Assembly: GCA_024449915.1 (NCBI GenBank)
Contig: JAMZAV010000025.1
Location: 1,242,001 to 1,306,000, forward strand
Length of the DNA stretch: 64,000 nucleotides
DNA from: Sweltsa coloradensis
Lineage: Eukaryota; Arthropoda; Insecta; Plecoptera; Chloroperlidae
Reading direction: 5' to 3'
The notes below the pieces were generated by a model. The model was not told the origin of the DNA, ran no database searches, and was given only the letters and a program-made list of their open reading frames with translations. The position numbers and the translations under genes are program-made. Each line of letters opens with the position of its first letter. Position 1 is the stretch's first letter. Of the stretch, positions 11,875 to 24,100 are shown one piece after another.

Positions 11875-12052
11875 ACAGCCGGCCCAGGGTGCGATGCATG
11901 CCCCTCTCTAGGTGTCTAATTGTGAAGGGATGTCCGAGGGCTGTTTAAGAGGACTCCATCCCTTGCATTTGCATTAACGACCGAGGAAAACCTTGGAAAA
12001 AAACCTTCGGTCAGGATTGCCGATCTCGACGGGATTTAAAACCGGGACCTGT
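11875..12052 (-). mobile_element. tRNA-derived SINE, 5'-truncated
   Basis: Reverse copy: GGATGTCCGAGGGCTGTT, TCAGGATTGCCGATCTCGAC, and GGGATTTAAAACC, a decayed B box. Confidence 0.75.
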
Positions 12053-12439
12053 AGTAATTATTTTTTTGCGTAAAAACACTACTTTTATATTTATATTGGC
12101 TAATATCACTAAATAGTATCAGTTTTCATTATTGTATGAGAAAATCTTTTAATCGGTTTTCAAAGGTGATAAACAAGTCAATGCTACAAGTGCTACAAAT
12201 TGGATAGAAATTGCTATTTTTCTAGGAAATTTTGTTATATAGTTACAACCAGAGAAACGTTCCCTCACTTTTCAGTGAATACTTTTCTGTTTAGACGGAC
12301 ACTCCCTTCAAATTTGCATATTTACCTTTCTTGAAACTACAAAATGTTTAATCCGTTACTTCCAGACAGTACTGATAAAAATATTTTTAAACCGCGGAAG
12401 AAGACATCTGAAATACTACGGTCACATAATATGTGGGAG

Positions 12440-12610
12440 TGACATTTACAAATGTCCTTGTAAATGTGGTCAGTTCTATATAGGGCAGACTTGTATTGTA
12501 CAACTGAGGCTACGAGACAAGAAGAACATGACCATCACGGTGAAAAGATATGGGCTGTCGCCAAATATGTTAGAGACAATGCCGCTATAACCCTGAGAGT
12601 GAGCTCGTTA
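12440..12610 (+). pseudogene. Penelope-like element GIY-YIG endonuclease remnant
   Basis: Frame 1 reads YKCPCKCGQFYIGQT followed by QLRLR, matching the GIY-YIG catalytic block of Penelope-like retroelements (Cys pair, FYIGxT, then Arg-rich helix). A one-base shift then gives EEHDHHGEKIWAVAKYVRDN, the usual continuation. Stops follow. It is a short decayed fragment; the reverse transcriptase part is not seen. Confidence 0.6.
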
Positions 12611-12762
12611 TACTAGGGTTATTTCTCACGAAGATCAGATTATCCACATGAGTAACAGCAACCACGAGTCGTTACACTCGATGGACACCTCGACCTAGCT
12701 GGTAGGTCCCATGTTGTAAACTGTATTTCAGACAAGCACGTGCACGGGAGTACCCAAAATAA

Positions 12763-12844
12763 GAGCTTCATTAATGGTGGAGGTGCCATGCACATGAATA
12801 TTCAAATCTTTTCTGGGGCTAGCCCCAACCCCAGAACCACCAGG
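12763..12844 (-). mobile_element. Family E element, copy 5, left part
   Basis: TGGTGGAGGTGCC...GGGGCTAGCCCC...ACCACCAGG is the reverse family-E end. It stops at the 4.5-kb transposon and resumes at 17353. Confidence 0.7.
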
Positions 12845-13299
12845 GCCCGGATCCACAAAGAGGAGTTAATTTTCGGAGGTAAATCCATTTAACTCCCATT
12901 TTTTACTCCTGTCTAACTCCTAAAATTTTGTTCGACTTTTAACTCCGATTTCCGAATCCACAAAGCGGAGTTAAGTTTGGAGTAAGACGGAAGTTAAATA
13001 GCTCCCACTAGTGATGACGTCATAGATGACGTCATGGAATTGAGCCAATGAGAACACAGCTTTCATATTGAAACCAATAGAAAAGAGTTTTATTAAAAAC
13101 TTGTTTTGGAACGAATTTCAAATTATCATAATAATAATATGTTATTTAAATACTCAGTATAATTGATAATTTTATTATTATTTATTATTTATTTATTTAT
13201 TAAACTAATTCATTGATATATTATTAATTAATTAATTAATTAATGTTAATTAATAATAATCCGAATATTGCATTTCCGGCTACCACCATGAAAATTATT

Positions 13300-14160
13300 T
13301 TGAAATGGTGCTAAAAAATACAAAATAATATGATCATTATAATCCAAGGGGAGGAATCTAAGCTATAAGTTTCCCTTAACATCCCCTAAATCATCCATTA
13401 AAATTGGAATGGTATTAGCTAGTATCAAATACATTATGACATTTCAAATTATTTAGTTATTTGTATAAATTATTGTGTAAGTTTATTTTAATCACATTTA
13501 ACTACTTATCTTTCCTCGACCACGTTTTTCTCCACCCCAACCCCTAATAGTTTATGTTATTATTCTCTGGATACCAGTAATTCCAGCACTAACTAGTGAG
13601 GTGCATAGTAAGTTACCTGCATGAAATTTGTCATGGAGGTACATTATAATATGAAAATAAATAATCCTCGGGAAGGAAAGCAATATAACACCCCTTGTAT
13701 TCCCTACAACCCTTAACATTGGGATGAGCGTTGGGTCGTTTTTAACAAAATTTGAATATTTCATTTGCTAATCAAAATTATGTGTTTACGTGCTTTGATC
13801 ATCTCAACTTTATATTCATTTCACAACCTCGATTTTTTCATCCCCACCCCTATAATAATTATACTATTAATGACAAGCACTGTACCAGTATAGTAAGCTG
13901 CCAGCATGAAATTTGGCATGGTACAGTACTGGTACATAATAACATGACAATAAATAATATGCGGGGCCAAGCGATTTTTCACCCCTACTGCTCTCTACCT
14001 CCCTTAATATTGGAATGAGCGTTTAGTCATATTTTATGTTATTTGAATATTTTTATCGACAATAAAAATTATGTGTCTACGTGTTATGTGGATTTAACTA
14101 ACCAAATATCCATTCCCACAACCCCACCCCTAATAGTTTTACTAATATTGACAACCACTT
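13300..14160 (+). repeat. Tandem repeat, about three units of ~290 bp
   Basis: Recurring landmarks in order: CACCCCTAATAG, CATGAAATTTGGCATGG, ATTGGAATGAGCGTTTAGTC, AAAATTATGTGTCTACGTG, CCCACCCCTA. Landmarks repeat near 13530, 13845 and 14130. The units are inside the 4.5-kb transposon. Confidence 0.65.
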
Positions 14161-16269
14161 TTGTTATTGATGAACGTCTCAATCCCTGAAGTTTCTTCCT
14201 GCATTTTTTTATATTTCACATAAACAAAATAATTCAATTATTCATTGTACCATTCAATTGCACACAAAAGCTAAAAATAAATTCCTAATTTTGTATTTTC
14301 TTTACAATAGATCCAGTTGTTAATGATTGTAGAGTGAAAGCAACAAATTGTCAAGGGAACCCTCTTTCAAAACTTGATGAACTATGTGGAGCCAACCGCT
14401 GCTGTCATTGGTAATGGTTGTCAACTGTCATCAATCTCTGGTATACCTGGGGGGATTAAAATTGGTGGGGAAATTGGTAGGCCTAGATAGAAAAATTACA
14501 AGATTAAAATTAAGTAAAAACACAATTTAAATGTTAAAATTATTTATTTATTTTATACATATTAATCTGCATAGAAGAAGGAAGACGTTTCTAGCACAAG
14601 GAAAATTTAATATGTTACTGTATCACCTTAAAATTATTAAAGTATCTACCAATAATATTGCAATAGGGGTGTAGCATCTATTGTGTCAACTTCGAATTAT
14701 CTCTGGGCAACTTGTACAAATTTTACTGACTTGCCCAGCTAGTGGTTTTTATTTTTGAATATTTCCTAGCCTATAAACCTTGAATAAATAACATTGGGCA
14801 ATAAATTTTGCAATACAAAATTCCCTATCTTTTCAGGTTTTCCAGACATAAAATATTTTTTTCTAGACTTAATTTGCCTTTCAGAGAATGGTCAAATAAG
14901 AGAAATATTTTTCTCCATAGCGTCACGATTGATTGGCCACGATGGCACATGCAAATGGGGGTCCAGGTACTTGTCCTTGAACAATTTGAATTTGAATTTG
15001 ATTTTGAACAAATTGCAAATAAATTTATATAAATTTATATAAATAATAATAATTAATTTAGAAATTATTAATGCCATGATTCTGCATGATGTTACCAAGA
15101 TGTAGCATTAGTTACCTACAACCACAAAACTGATTTAAGAATTGACTCAGGTTCAATAGAATCAGAAGAGCAATCAATTGACTTCACACTTCAATCCCTC
15201 GAGTAGCTAGACGCAGATCACTGACGACGGCGTCCAGTCCGGGTAGTCAGGTGCTGGTACGTGGAGAGGAACAAGTAGTAGGATGTTCATTTCAACACAT
15301 CTGAAAAAGCATACAAATTATATCAATTTCTCTCAAATATACAAACCAAACCAAAATTTTGTTCCAATTAGTAGACATACCGGTAGTTATTAAAACATAA
15401 ATATCTTGTAGGTGTAGGTAGGCCTACTGTGTGGGCTACATGTGGCTTTCTCTAGGCATATGGTTCTCAACCTATGTTTAAATGAATATTATCTCATATT
15501 TTTTTTTTAAGAACAGCTATAATTTAATAGCTACTTAATTTTTAATGGGTCAATATTTTAAATTTTTGGCTTATAGAGCCTACTATGCTCAATTAAAGTA
15601 GGTCTATCTATGTTTAACTTAAGCAAACCAACAATAAGTAGGTAGGTAGGGCAAGAGCAATATTTATGACATTTTTCCAAGTTCTCATTTGCACAAAGTT
15701 CATGGAAGTAAAAACATAACAATTCATGCAATATCGCAGTTTGACTGAAGCATGTAGGCCTAAGGCCTAGAGTATGCCTTTCATATTCTACCAATGACGT
15801 ACATAAGCATAAGAACATATTTTCAGGCAGAGAGGCCACTGAGAATTTCAGCAATTAAGGGACATTATTGAAGAGCTAGGCCCTACTTGTACTTGATATT
15901 ATTTTATTTATTGAAAGATTCAACTAGTAAGGACCGGTACTAATTCATCATAGAGCTACACAAACCCTCATTGACAGATGAATCTTTGTTTGCACTTACA
16001 CTCTTCAATTTTTCTGTAGACCTACCAAACAAATAGACCTAGATTCAACAAATGTGCCACTCGAGCCTTTGGCCTAGCCTACTAATATAACCGATGCTAT
16101 CTTAGTTGGCCTACTTCTATCATACCTACTTACTTAGGCACTGAATCAGACGAGGAACCCGTTTATGACCACGGGCAGCGAACTGCAAAATGTCCATTGG
16201 GGCGACAAGCAACGCACCGTCTGCTGACAATCGTGGGCAATGATCCGTTCGTTTCCAATTAGGCCTACA

Positions 16270-16830
16270 ATAAATGAACCAAAATTAATTATCATAATAA
16301 TTTTAAAAATCCTACTGCTGTAGAAGACTTATGTAGGCTTAGGTCTAGAGTAAGACTAGGCTAGCCTAGCCGCTAGACCCTACAAGACCTGCCTTCACAT
16401 TTTGAGGTTAAACCTGTAGGCCTAGGACCTTGGCCCTAGCCCGACACAAGGCCAAGCATGGCCTGGAGTCTGGTAGACCTAACAAAAGGCTTGGCTAGGC
16501 TAAGCCTAGACCCAAGAGTATGTTGCTTAGGCTCAGGCCTAGCAAAGCGTTTGAAAACTTCGTTTAGTCCTATCCCACGGCCCTAGGGCCTAGGCCTCCA
16601 CAGACCCTAGGATAGCCTAGGGCCTAGCCTAGCCTAGGTTCTAGGCTAGTTAGGACTACCTAATTTGATCAGATCGTAGGGGCTATACGGACTAGGGCCA
16701 AGCACTGGGCCTTAGATTATTCAATCTCAGACTTACCTTATTCAAATCTGACGATTGGGCCAGCACCGAGCATCTCTCACTGGGTAGGGGCCAGGCCTAG
16801 GCCTACCCTAACCCTACTTCGGCCAGCAAC
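16270..16830. repeat. TAGGCCTA-rich low-complexity block
   Basis: Dense short palindromic CCTAGG/AGGCCT motifs and CTAGCCTAGCC runs within the transposon interior. No gene is apparent. Confidence 0.6.
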
Positions 16831-17352
16831 TGGACAATCTCTTAGCAAAACCTCGTCAAAATTCGTCTGTAGATGGACTTGTCTAGTGCCTCAAACAAAC
16901 CGTAACATATTTTGATAGACTGACAGTGAAAATAAACCAGTATTTTGATGTCAAAGCCTCGGCAGTCGATCTTGCGACGTCTTGTTTACAAAACAAATGT
17001 CCGTGCCGATCGATAGGCCTAAAATAACCTAAAACAGCGCGGGATGTTACTTGTATTTCAAACGCGGGAATACTTGTAACACGCAAAATACAAATTTTTA
17101 ATTGTAAATTTGAGTGTAAAATCGATATAATATTGATATTTAGTTTATTATTCATCATCAAAGATCTGAGGTGGTGACGGTCGGCCATTTTGAATATTTT
17201 AACTCCTAATAAAAAGCAGGAGTTAAATTTGGGAGCTAAATAACTCCGAAAATTGCTCTACTCTCTTTTGTGGATACCGAATTGGGAGTAAAGTACGGCT
17301 TACTCCTAAATTTAACTCCGATTTCGGTTAACTCCCCTTTGTGGATCCGGGA

Positions 17353-17495
17353 CCAGGCTCACAATTATTTTCATCATCCTTGTTGAAAGACAATGTCAAA
17401 AACCGCATGTCAAATTGTACATGGCAAATATGGCAAATTGTACGGACAGACAGACGGAAAAGGGATAGCCCTTTAAGCCGAGCTCGTTCCCTGAA
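17353..17495 (-). mobile_element. Family E element, copy 5, right part
   Basis: Resumes with CATCATCCTTGTTGAAAGAC and GGACAGACAGACGGAAAAG, ending GCTCGTTCCCT. Together with 12763-12844 it is one E copy split by the transposon. Confidence 0.7.
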
Positions 17496-18850
17496 AGGGT
17501 GTTAGTCACTTTTTGTATTCAATGCTTTCCGATACTCTTCAATACTTATCGTTTAAAATCATAAGTGTATAAGTCTTTCAATGCCATTATATGCAGCATA
17601 AAATCATTTTAAAATATCCATAAGTTGTTATACTTTTTCTCAAAACTATGCTGAATGGACTTATGCCTTTCTGAAATAAGTCATACAGCTGTTTTCGTAA
17701 ACTTGACTTGCACGAACAGGCCTAATAATCTTTTTTTTAGGTATGAGCATTTTGGAGTGTCCAGTTATCTTTTCTCCCCTGTTACTCTGTCAGCTCACAT
17801 GAACTGCAAAACAATTAATTGAATTATCTTAAGTTAACATACTAACAAATTAGTTTACTATAAAACTTGATTGACGTTGATTTTGAAGGTATTGCACATT
17901 TCAAAGGATACATATTTAATAATCGATCCACATGGGCGGTGGGGTAAGCTGTGACTATTTTAATGAGTATATCTATATCGATTCTACATTAAATGTTTTT
18001 TATTTTATATTTATTTTAATTTTATAGTTATTAAAATACATTAACCTAAACCTATCTACAAAAGGCTTAAAGATGCATTAATTTTTCAATTATTCCTAAC
18101 TTATCAAAGTGGAGTAGATAGCGTAAAATTAACACCCTGATATATGTGAAAACTGAAAAGTGTCCAAGTGAATTCTCCCTAGATCTATGAAAATATATGT
18201 TAAATAGAGGTGTTTTGTTTATAAGCGATTTTAGATTACATCCACCTTTTAAACCACTGCATTATTAATTTAAACCACACAAAAAATAATTATTATTTTG
18301 AGTGGGTGGGTTTGACCTTATAGCTTGGCAACACAGAAGTCATCCATCCGACTTTGCATTTGATATCTACTTCAAATAGACTTTTTAAACATGTCCAACT
18401 TTAAACATAATGTAATAAAATTAAATTGTCATCTTAGAATGATTTAAAACATTGGATTTTTGCCAAAATCATGTTTGTATTAGATTAAACAAGTAGGGAA
18501 AACTCTGAAATCTCCCCTTCTCTTTTGTACATAACTTTAGGATAACAATAGCACGTCTACGATTTAAAAGTTTTAGACTGTAATTTAATCCTATTCATAT
18601 ATCATGACATATAAAGTAGCATTATTTATATTGAACATGTTTATTGTACTCAAATATGTCGTCGCAAGGGTACACCCTAAGATTTAATCGTTGTAACATC
18701 GTTGTATACACTGTTAACATTTTTTTAGAGTAATAGTATAGTTATTAAGAAATGATAATGTGTACCAAAGTGAAAAGAAATGCCCCATGTTAACTCTGAA
18801 CTTTTCTCTCATATTTGAAAATAATTCTTTAACTTATAATGATAATAAAA
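17496..18850. other. AT-rich intergenic sequence
   Basis: No gene or recognised repeat seen. Confidence 0.4.
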
Positions 18851-19445
18851 CTAGGAAGTTTCGCAAACGCATTTTCAGGCGCGTTGTTGGATGAGCGTAT
18901 GTTTTTTAAACGAAAAAAAGCGTAAAATTGCATTTTTCATAAGATATTATTTTTCGATTGCGCTCAAATATCACACAAATGTATGTATTCATAAAATTAA
19001 GATTCTGTGAAAATATCATTACAATCGGATAAAGCACAGGTATTATAAGTCGAAGATTTTTTTTAAACGAAAAAAGCGTAAAATTGCGATTTTCATGAGA
19101 AATTATTTTTCGATCGCGCTCAAATTTCACACCAATATATAAATTCATAAAATTAAGGTTCTGTGAAAAAATCATTACAATCGGATAAAGCATGTAGGAA
19201 ATGTTTTAAAAATCGAAAAAAAATCGTAAAATTGCGATTTTAATGAGAAATAATTTTTTCGATTGCGCTCAAAAACGTGGCAGTTTTAAGTTCATAGATT
19301 TCAAAGGCCTCCAGAAAATTTCATCACAATTGGAGTATTGGTTTAGCCGGAATCGTGTTAACAAACAGACAAAAAAATACATTCCGGATTTTTTTCTCCA
19401 GTGTCGTGAAATGGAATCTTCGCTTCGCTCGCTACGCTCATCCAA
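18851..19445 (-). mobile_element. HINE-like element copy 3 (subfamily B, 3 core repeats)
   Basis: Plus-left edge ACTAGGAAGTTTCGCAAACGC...GCGTTGTTGGATGAGCG; plus-right edge TTCGCTTCGCTCGCTACGCTCATCCAA. The core holds three tandem units of about 150 bp, each beginning near GCGTAAAATTGC and running through CGCTCAAAT and ATTACAATCGGATAAAGCA. Confidence 0.75.
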
Positions 19446-20395
19446 TAATGACAGATAAAAATCAGGACTTTTCACCGGAGAAGGATAAACAATGGGGTTA
19501 TACAAAAGCATTTTTAAAATGACTTCTTTTGCCAATTTACATTTTAAACTGTTTATATTGCCTATGTGTATTTACCAAAAGTAAGTGCAGAGCGTTTTTT
19601 ACAAAAATTCACATTGCCAAAAATTGAACGATGTTTCTTACAAAAAGTCGACTAGCATTGTTAATTAAATTCTCCTCCCGGTATGGATGAATAAAACATT
19701 TTGTAATTTGGAGAAAATATTTGCGGGGCGGTGCCAAAACTCTACAAAAGCTTAATATGTTAATTGATGTCCTATAATAGCCCCAGATTTAAATGCCGTA
19801 TATGTACATTATTTATTTGACTACAGTTCTAATATTGATAAAATATTTAAATGGCAGTGACAGCTAGCATCAAAGTACTGAAATCACCTACGACAATGCA
19901 CGAATAAAGTATATTTCAATCGATCTAAAATTCATTTTACTCCTTATTCTCTTAACTCAAAACCTTTCACACCGAACTTCTCTTTATTTGCAGGTCATGT
20001 TCTTGTTCCGGAATGGCAGTTCACACAAATGGAATGTCAAATCCATGTAAAACAATCATTGTCTTTATATGTCATAGAAAACTATCTGAAAAATAGGGAC
20101 ATAAAATAAGACCACACGCCAAATAGAAAGAAGACAATTTCGATGATATACTTAAAAGTTTCGAAATCATGGTCCCAATTGCATGGCTGAGTGCTTTATA
20201 GGCGAGATGACTGGATGGAAATGACAAGATTCACACTGACTTGGTGTTCTCTTTATCGGCAGAAAACTGGCAAGGTCTAGTGTGGGATGCGTCTTTACAT
20301 GGATGAAGCGAAATTCTTGGTTGCTCGCTGGCGCCATGCTCTCAAGAATGTCACAGTGCATGCGCTGCTAAAAATATATGCATTTCTGTAAGAAT
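19446..20395. other. AT-rich intergenic sequence
   Basis: No gene or recognised repeat. The region 20160-20390 is less AT-rich with a minus-strand 64-codon frame lacking any recognisable domain. Confidence 0.4.
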
Positions 20396-20590
20396 GCTCG
20401 CTGTAGGGTATACACATCAGTTTAAGCCGTTGTGACCCTCTTCAGGTGACTAACTAGTTTTTAATGGTGTTAGGTAATTGTGAAGAAAATGCCCTAGACA
20501 AGAATTTACCTCAACGAATGAAGATAACCTTGGGGAAAACTTCCTGTCAGGATTGCCGGTGGTAGGATTCAAACCCCTGACCTCCCAAAT
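20396..20590 (-). mobile_element. tRNA-derived SINE, diverged
   Basis: Reverse copy: TGACCCTCTTCAGGTGACTAA, TCAGGATTGCCGG, and GGATTCAAACCC as a decayed B box. Confidence 0.7.
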
Positions 20591-20659
20591 GAGTTTTTTA
20601 TGCGTGTAGGTGTGCTACTATTTAATGACTGCTGTTCACAAATTTACATAGCCCGGCGC

Positions 20660-20885
20660 TATTCGGGAGTGAAGCTCAATTAATACAAGCATCACTTTTC
20701 TGTCCGTTCGTCTTTGCTTGTGTCACGTTTCAAGATAAAGACCGTACTCGATCTCCTAATTGACATGCGTTTGTTTTGTTGGCATAAACCTTCACCGCGG
20801 ATGATACAGAATGTTTTTGGTGACCTAGAGGGTAAGAGTCTCCATGAAAGTTTGAAAATTCCCTTACCCAGCACCTCCACCATTC
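20660..20885 (+). mobile_element. Family E element, copy 6
   Basis: GTGAAGCTC, TCACTTTTCTGTCCGTTCG, TGATACAGAATGTTTTTGG, and CAGCACCTCCACCATT at the end. That last motif is part of the adjoining minisatellite. Confidence 0.7.
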
Positions 20886-21048
20886 CCTCGCTTCCCTAGC
20901 TTGCTTATCCATATGTACCCGGCACCTCCACCATTCCCTCGCTTCCCTAGCTTGCTTATCCATATGTACCCGGCACCTCCACCATTCCCCGCTTCCCTAG
21001 CTTGCTTATCCATATGTACCCGGCACCTCCACCATTCCCAGCTTCCCT
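20870..21048 (+). repeat. 51-bp minisatellite, about 3.4 units
   Basis: Unit contains GGCACCTCCACCATTCCC, GCTTCCCTAGCTTGC and TTATCCATATGTACCC. Starts of CATTCCC at 20881, 20932, 20983 and 21033 give spacings of 51, 51 and 50. It includes the 3' end of the neighbouring E element. Confidence 0.85.
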
Positions 21049-21489
21049 GCACGTGTAAATGGTTACCATTTACCCCTACCTCAGTTTTGTGGCTAGAGTG
21101 GGGACTAAAAGTAGATTTAATGACTTCTTATCGTTTCTTTCGTACCCGTTGTATGATAGTGCGTTCTCATTTACCGATGTGCCTATATTTTCAAAATCGA
21201 GTGTATTTACCACATGTAAGATTATTAATTTGATCTGACGTTTCGATTTGCATGACTTCACCAATATTTGTCAAAGTCTTAAAACTTAAATACAAAATTA
21301 AAATAAAAAAAGCACTTCAAGAGAGAACGATGACAAAACACAAAAATAAATGTTCTTATACGTGGTAAACCTCCAAAAAATTAGTTAATTAATTAAGGAT
21401 TAGGACATTAGACCAGCTCCCAGGTAGGAAAACTCCCCAACCCCCTGCGGAGAAATGGACACCCATATATTATGATAGGTTGATTATTT

Positions 21490-21562
21490 TGGAGTAGAAA
21501 TCCACTTGTTGGCCAGTGGTGTATTCACCGTATTCACCACTGGCCAACAAGTGGATTTCGAC
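21490..21562. repeat. Short perfect hairpin around the GGCCAGTGGTG motif
   Basis: AATCCACTTGTTGGCCAGTGG and CCACTGGCCAACAAGTGGATT flank a short spacer containing GTATTCACCGTATTC. Arms of about 21 bp are exact inverted copies. Confidence 0.85.
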
Positions 21563-21802
21563 TGCAAAATAATAACCCTTTCTGAAGATATCAGTTTTAA
21601 CCAAAATGGGCAATTTGGGGCAATTTTAACTTTTTTTTAGTCATAAAAGTTATTTTCGGGACATACAAGAAGATAAAAATATAGATAAAATTCTTATTTT
21701 TCATTTTTTACACAAATCAAAGGTCAAAATAGATTTTGTTCAATGCTTTGGCCCTGAAAAAATAAAAACCAATGAAAACACACCCTTAAAATTTACCCTT
21801 TG

Positions 21803-22518
21803 TGTTGCGAGCTCAGGTCACGTGACAGCCCCCGAGGAGGGGGTGACTGCATGACGAAGTGAGGTTGGTGGAGGGGGGAGGCTGACGTGATTTGTTGATA
21901 CATTCTAGTAAATGCTGACCGAACGGGTGTTCTCTCTTTCTTAAGGGTCTCCATTTAATTCCGTAAGACTATAGTGAATCGGGTCCTGTCACGGTCGCCA
22001 AATGTTGCGAGCGCCCGTCTACCGCTCGCAGGGTATGCAAAATTAGGACGGGTGAGAAAATAGTATTTTGACTTGGACCTCGATGGCAACTAGGGCCTAC
22101 AGGGATGCATTGGAGGATTAAGGTACTAACTAACGTGCTTTCAGGGCACGTAGCGGCGCTCGAAGTTCTAGAAGGTCAACGGTTTCAGGCCGCTTTTGAG
22201 AGCTGGCAGGTCTAGAAGTTCAAGGTAGGATTTTGGATGGGACATTTAAATCAAAGCAAGAGACAGATGTAACTTAGGGTGTAGATATATTTTACATTTA
22301 CTTTACAGAAATGGATGGTGTGAGCAGTGTGGCAGGCATAACCGAACCACAAGAACTACTGATTTTAGCCCTGGACCGGGCGGTTTATATACCCACCAGC
22401 CCCGTCCTGTAGCCAACCAAACTGCGAGTTCAAATCACGTGACAGCCCCCGAGGAGGGGGTGACTGCATGACGTAGTGAGGTTGGTGGTGGGGGGAGGCT
22501 GGCGACAAACAAGCTACA
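21803..22518 (-). mobile_element. LTR retrotransposon remnant with tRNA primer site
   Basis: An LTR-like unit at 22003-22518 has TG...CA ends on both strands (TGTTGCGAGC ... AAGCTACA). Immediately outside it, on the minus strand, is TGGCGACCGTGACAGGACC, the primer-binding-site motif of mdg1/412-like Ty3 elements (tRNA-Arg type). A partial second LTR at 21803-21893 shares CACGTGACAGCCCCCGAGG and GGGTGACTGCATGACG. Only about 110 bp separate them, so all gag-pol is lost. Confidence 0.6.
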
Positions 22519-22540
22519 GACTCATAATACATACAAGGTA

Positions 22541-23462
22541 GGTCGGAGTAATAAGGACACCCGACTTATAAGGCCACTCGCCTGTATCTTCGTTGCTAGT
22601 GAATATTTTTTGACGATTCCACTTCTAGAGTGTATAGCTACTCCATCTGACCACAACGGTGAAAACTACATGCAATTACGGCCGATAGAACAGTTTTGAC
22701 AGCTGTTTGTTTGTCATCCGCGTTTCTCAGGCGGTGTTTTATAAGAAACGGAAGGTAAGAAAAAAATCTTTTTACGGACATGAATAGTGATAGATATTAA
22801 ATATATACTTTATATTGAAGATTAGTTATTCAAGTATATGATAGAAGAATTTTTTTTTCGATTAAATACATTTTGAATTGAAATATGACTAGGATTATCA
22901 CAAACGTGCTGTTTTGGTAAAAAGGCCACTGACATAACCTCACAATGAAGATCAACATTACTGTCGACTTACTTGAAAGCTTATTGTTGGAGTAAACCCT
23001 AGGCTTAATTTTATGCCCGTTGTTGTCAGAGTAGTCAAAAAAATTGTCCTAATAAATTTTTTTTAAATTTTTTAAATTTTTTTTCGTGAATCTCTAAATT
23101 TACTTCCTGTTGAGTATATGATGGCACTGACAACATGCCCAAAGTAAATAAAATATGTCAAATACCATAGGCAATAATAACAAAGCTACAAATAAGTTGG
23201 AAATGGATTTTATATCATTATCAACATATAAAATATAAAATGGCCTTATTATCAACACGTGCTTTTAATAAGGCCACTTTACACAATATTATATTTTAAT
23301 TCGTTTTAGACAATATACTAATTACTAAAATATGTTGTTTAGTTTATTGTATAACCAATGCCTTGAATATTATTTCCTGAAATTTTTGAGCCTCTACCTC
23401 TTCTTACTTAAATTTTATCAAATAAAATTCCTTAGGGTGGCCTTATTACTTCAACTCACCTC
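22541..23462. mobile_element. Inverted-repeat insert, about 0.9 kb
   Basis: Left edge GGTAGGTCGGAGTAATAAGG and right edge CCTTATTACTTCAACTCACC are imperfect inverted repeats. AATAAGGCCACT recurs inside. No coding frame. Low-confidence MITE. Confidence 0.4.
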
Positions 23463-24100
23463 ATATTGAAAAACATATCCCGACAAATATCATGATTAAA
23501 ACTTATAAATAAAATGTCTTTCAATTGTCTATTGCTTAATATTATAATTGTCTGTATTTAGTGATCACTGAGTTTCGACTTCGCGCGGAATTTCGCCCTC
23601 AGTAATCAAATATTCACTTTGAAGATTTAATAGGTGCGCGTGAAGTGGGGTCGCAACACTTTGGACACCCCTGTACACCGCATCCACCACTTGCCAACCG
23701 AATAACAAGTGGATTTCGACTCCAAGATAATATCTCTTTCAGAATTTATCAGTTATAACCAAAATGAACAATTTGGGGCCATTTTGATTTTTTTTTTGAA
23801 AAGTAAAAGTTATATCCGGGACATACAAGAAATTTAAAATATGGATAAAATTCTATTTTTCATACCTTACACGAATGAAAAATCAAAAATAGATTTCGTT
23901 TAACGGTTTGGCCTTGGAGAAAAATAAAAACAGTTAAAAAATTCAGCACAACTGGCCTTTTGGGCACCCCTGTTCACCGCATCCACCACTGGCCAACTGG
24001 CCAACAAATGGATTTCTACTCCAAAATAATCAAACTAATATAATATATGGGTCGCAATTTTTCCGCAGGGGGGGTTTCACTAATGGAGGGTCCCGGTCTG

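Larger units (their letters stand above)
12845..17352. mobile_element. 4.5-kb inverted-terminal-repeat DNA transposon nested in family E
   Basis: Left end GCCCGGATCCACAAAG and right end CTTTGTGGATCCGGGA are inverted repeats; the similarity continues with GGAGTTAA and several subterminal copies of TTAACTCC and GGAGTTAAA plus a second internal CCACAAAG. CCAGG is present on both sides (12840-12844 and 17353-17357), a possible 5-bp target duplication. The interior holds tandem repeats, TAGGCCTAGG-rich DNA at 16270-16830 and only short frames, so no transposase is evident. Superfamily unassigned (the termini recall PIF/Harbinger-like elements, but the duplication length does not fit well). Confidence 0.75.
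21411..24100. mobile_element. Composite inverted-repeat element (family F), about 2.7 kb
   Basis: Left arm (CCCCTGCGGAGAAATGGAC, ACCCATATATTAT, TGATTATTTTGGAGTAGAAA, TTGGCCAGTGG) is repeated inverted at the right (CCACTGGCCAAC, TTTCTACTCCAAAATAATCA, ATATATGGGT, TTCCGCAGGGGG). Inner segments also recur: 21560-21770 matches 23705-23935 directly. It encloses an LTR remnant and a further inverted-repeat insert. Confidence 0.6.
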
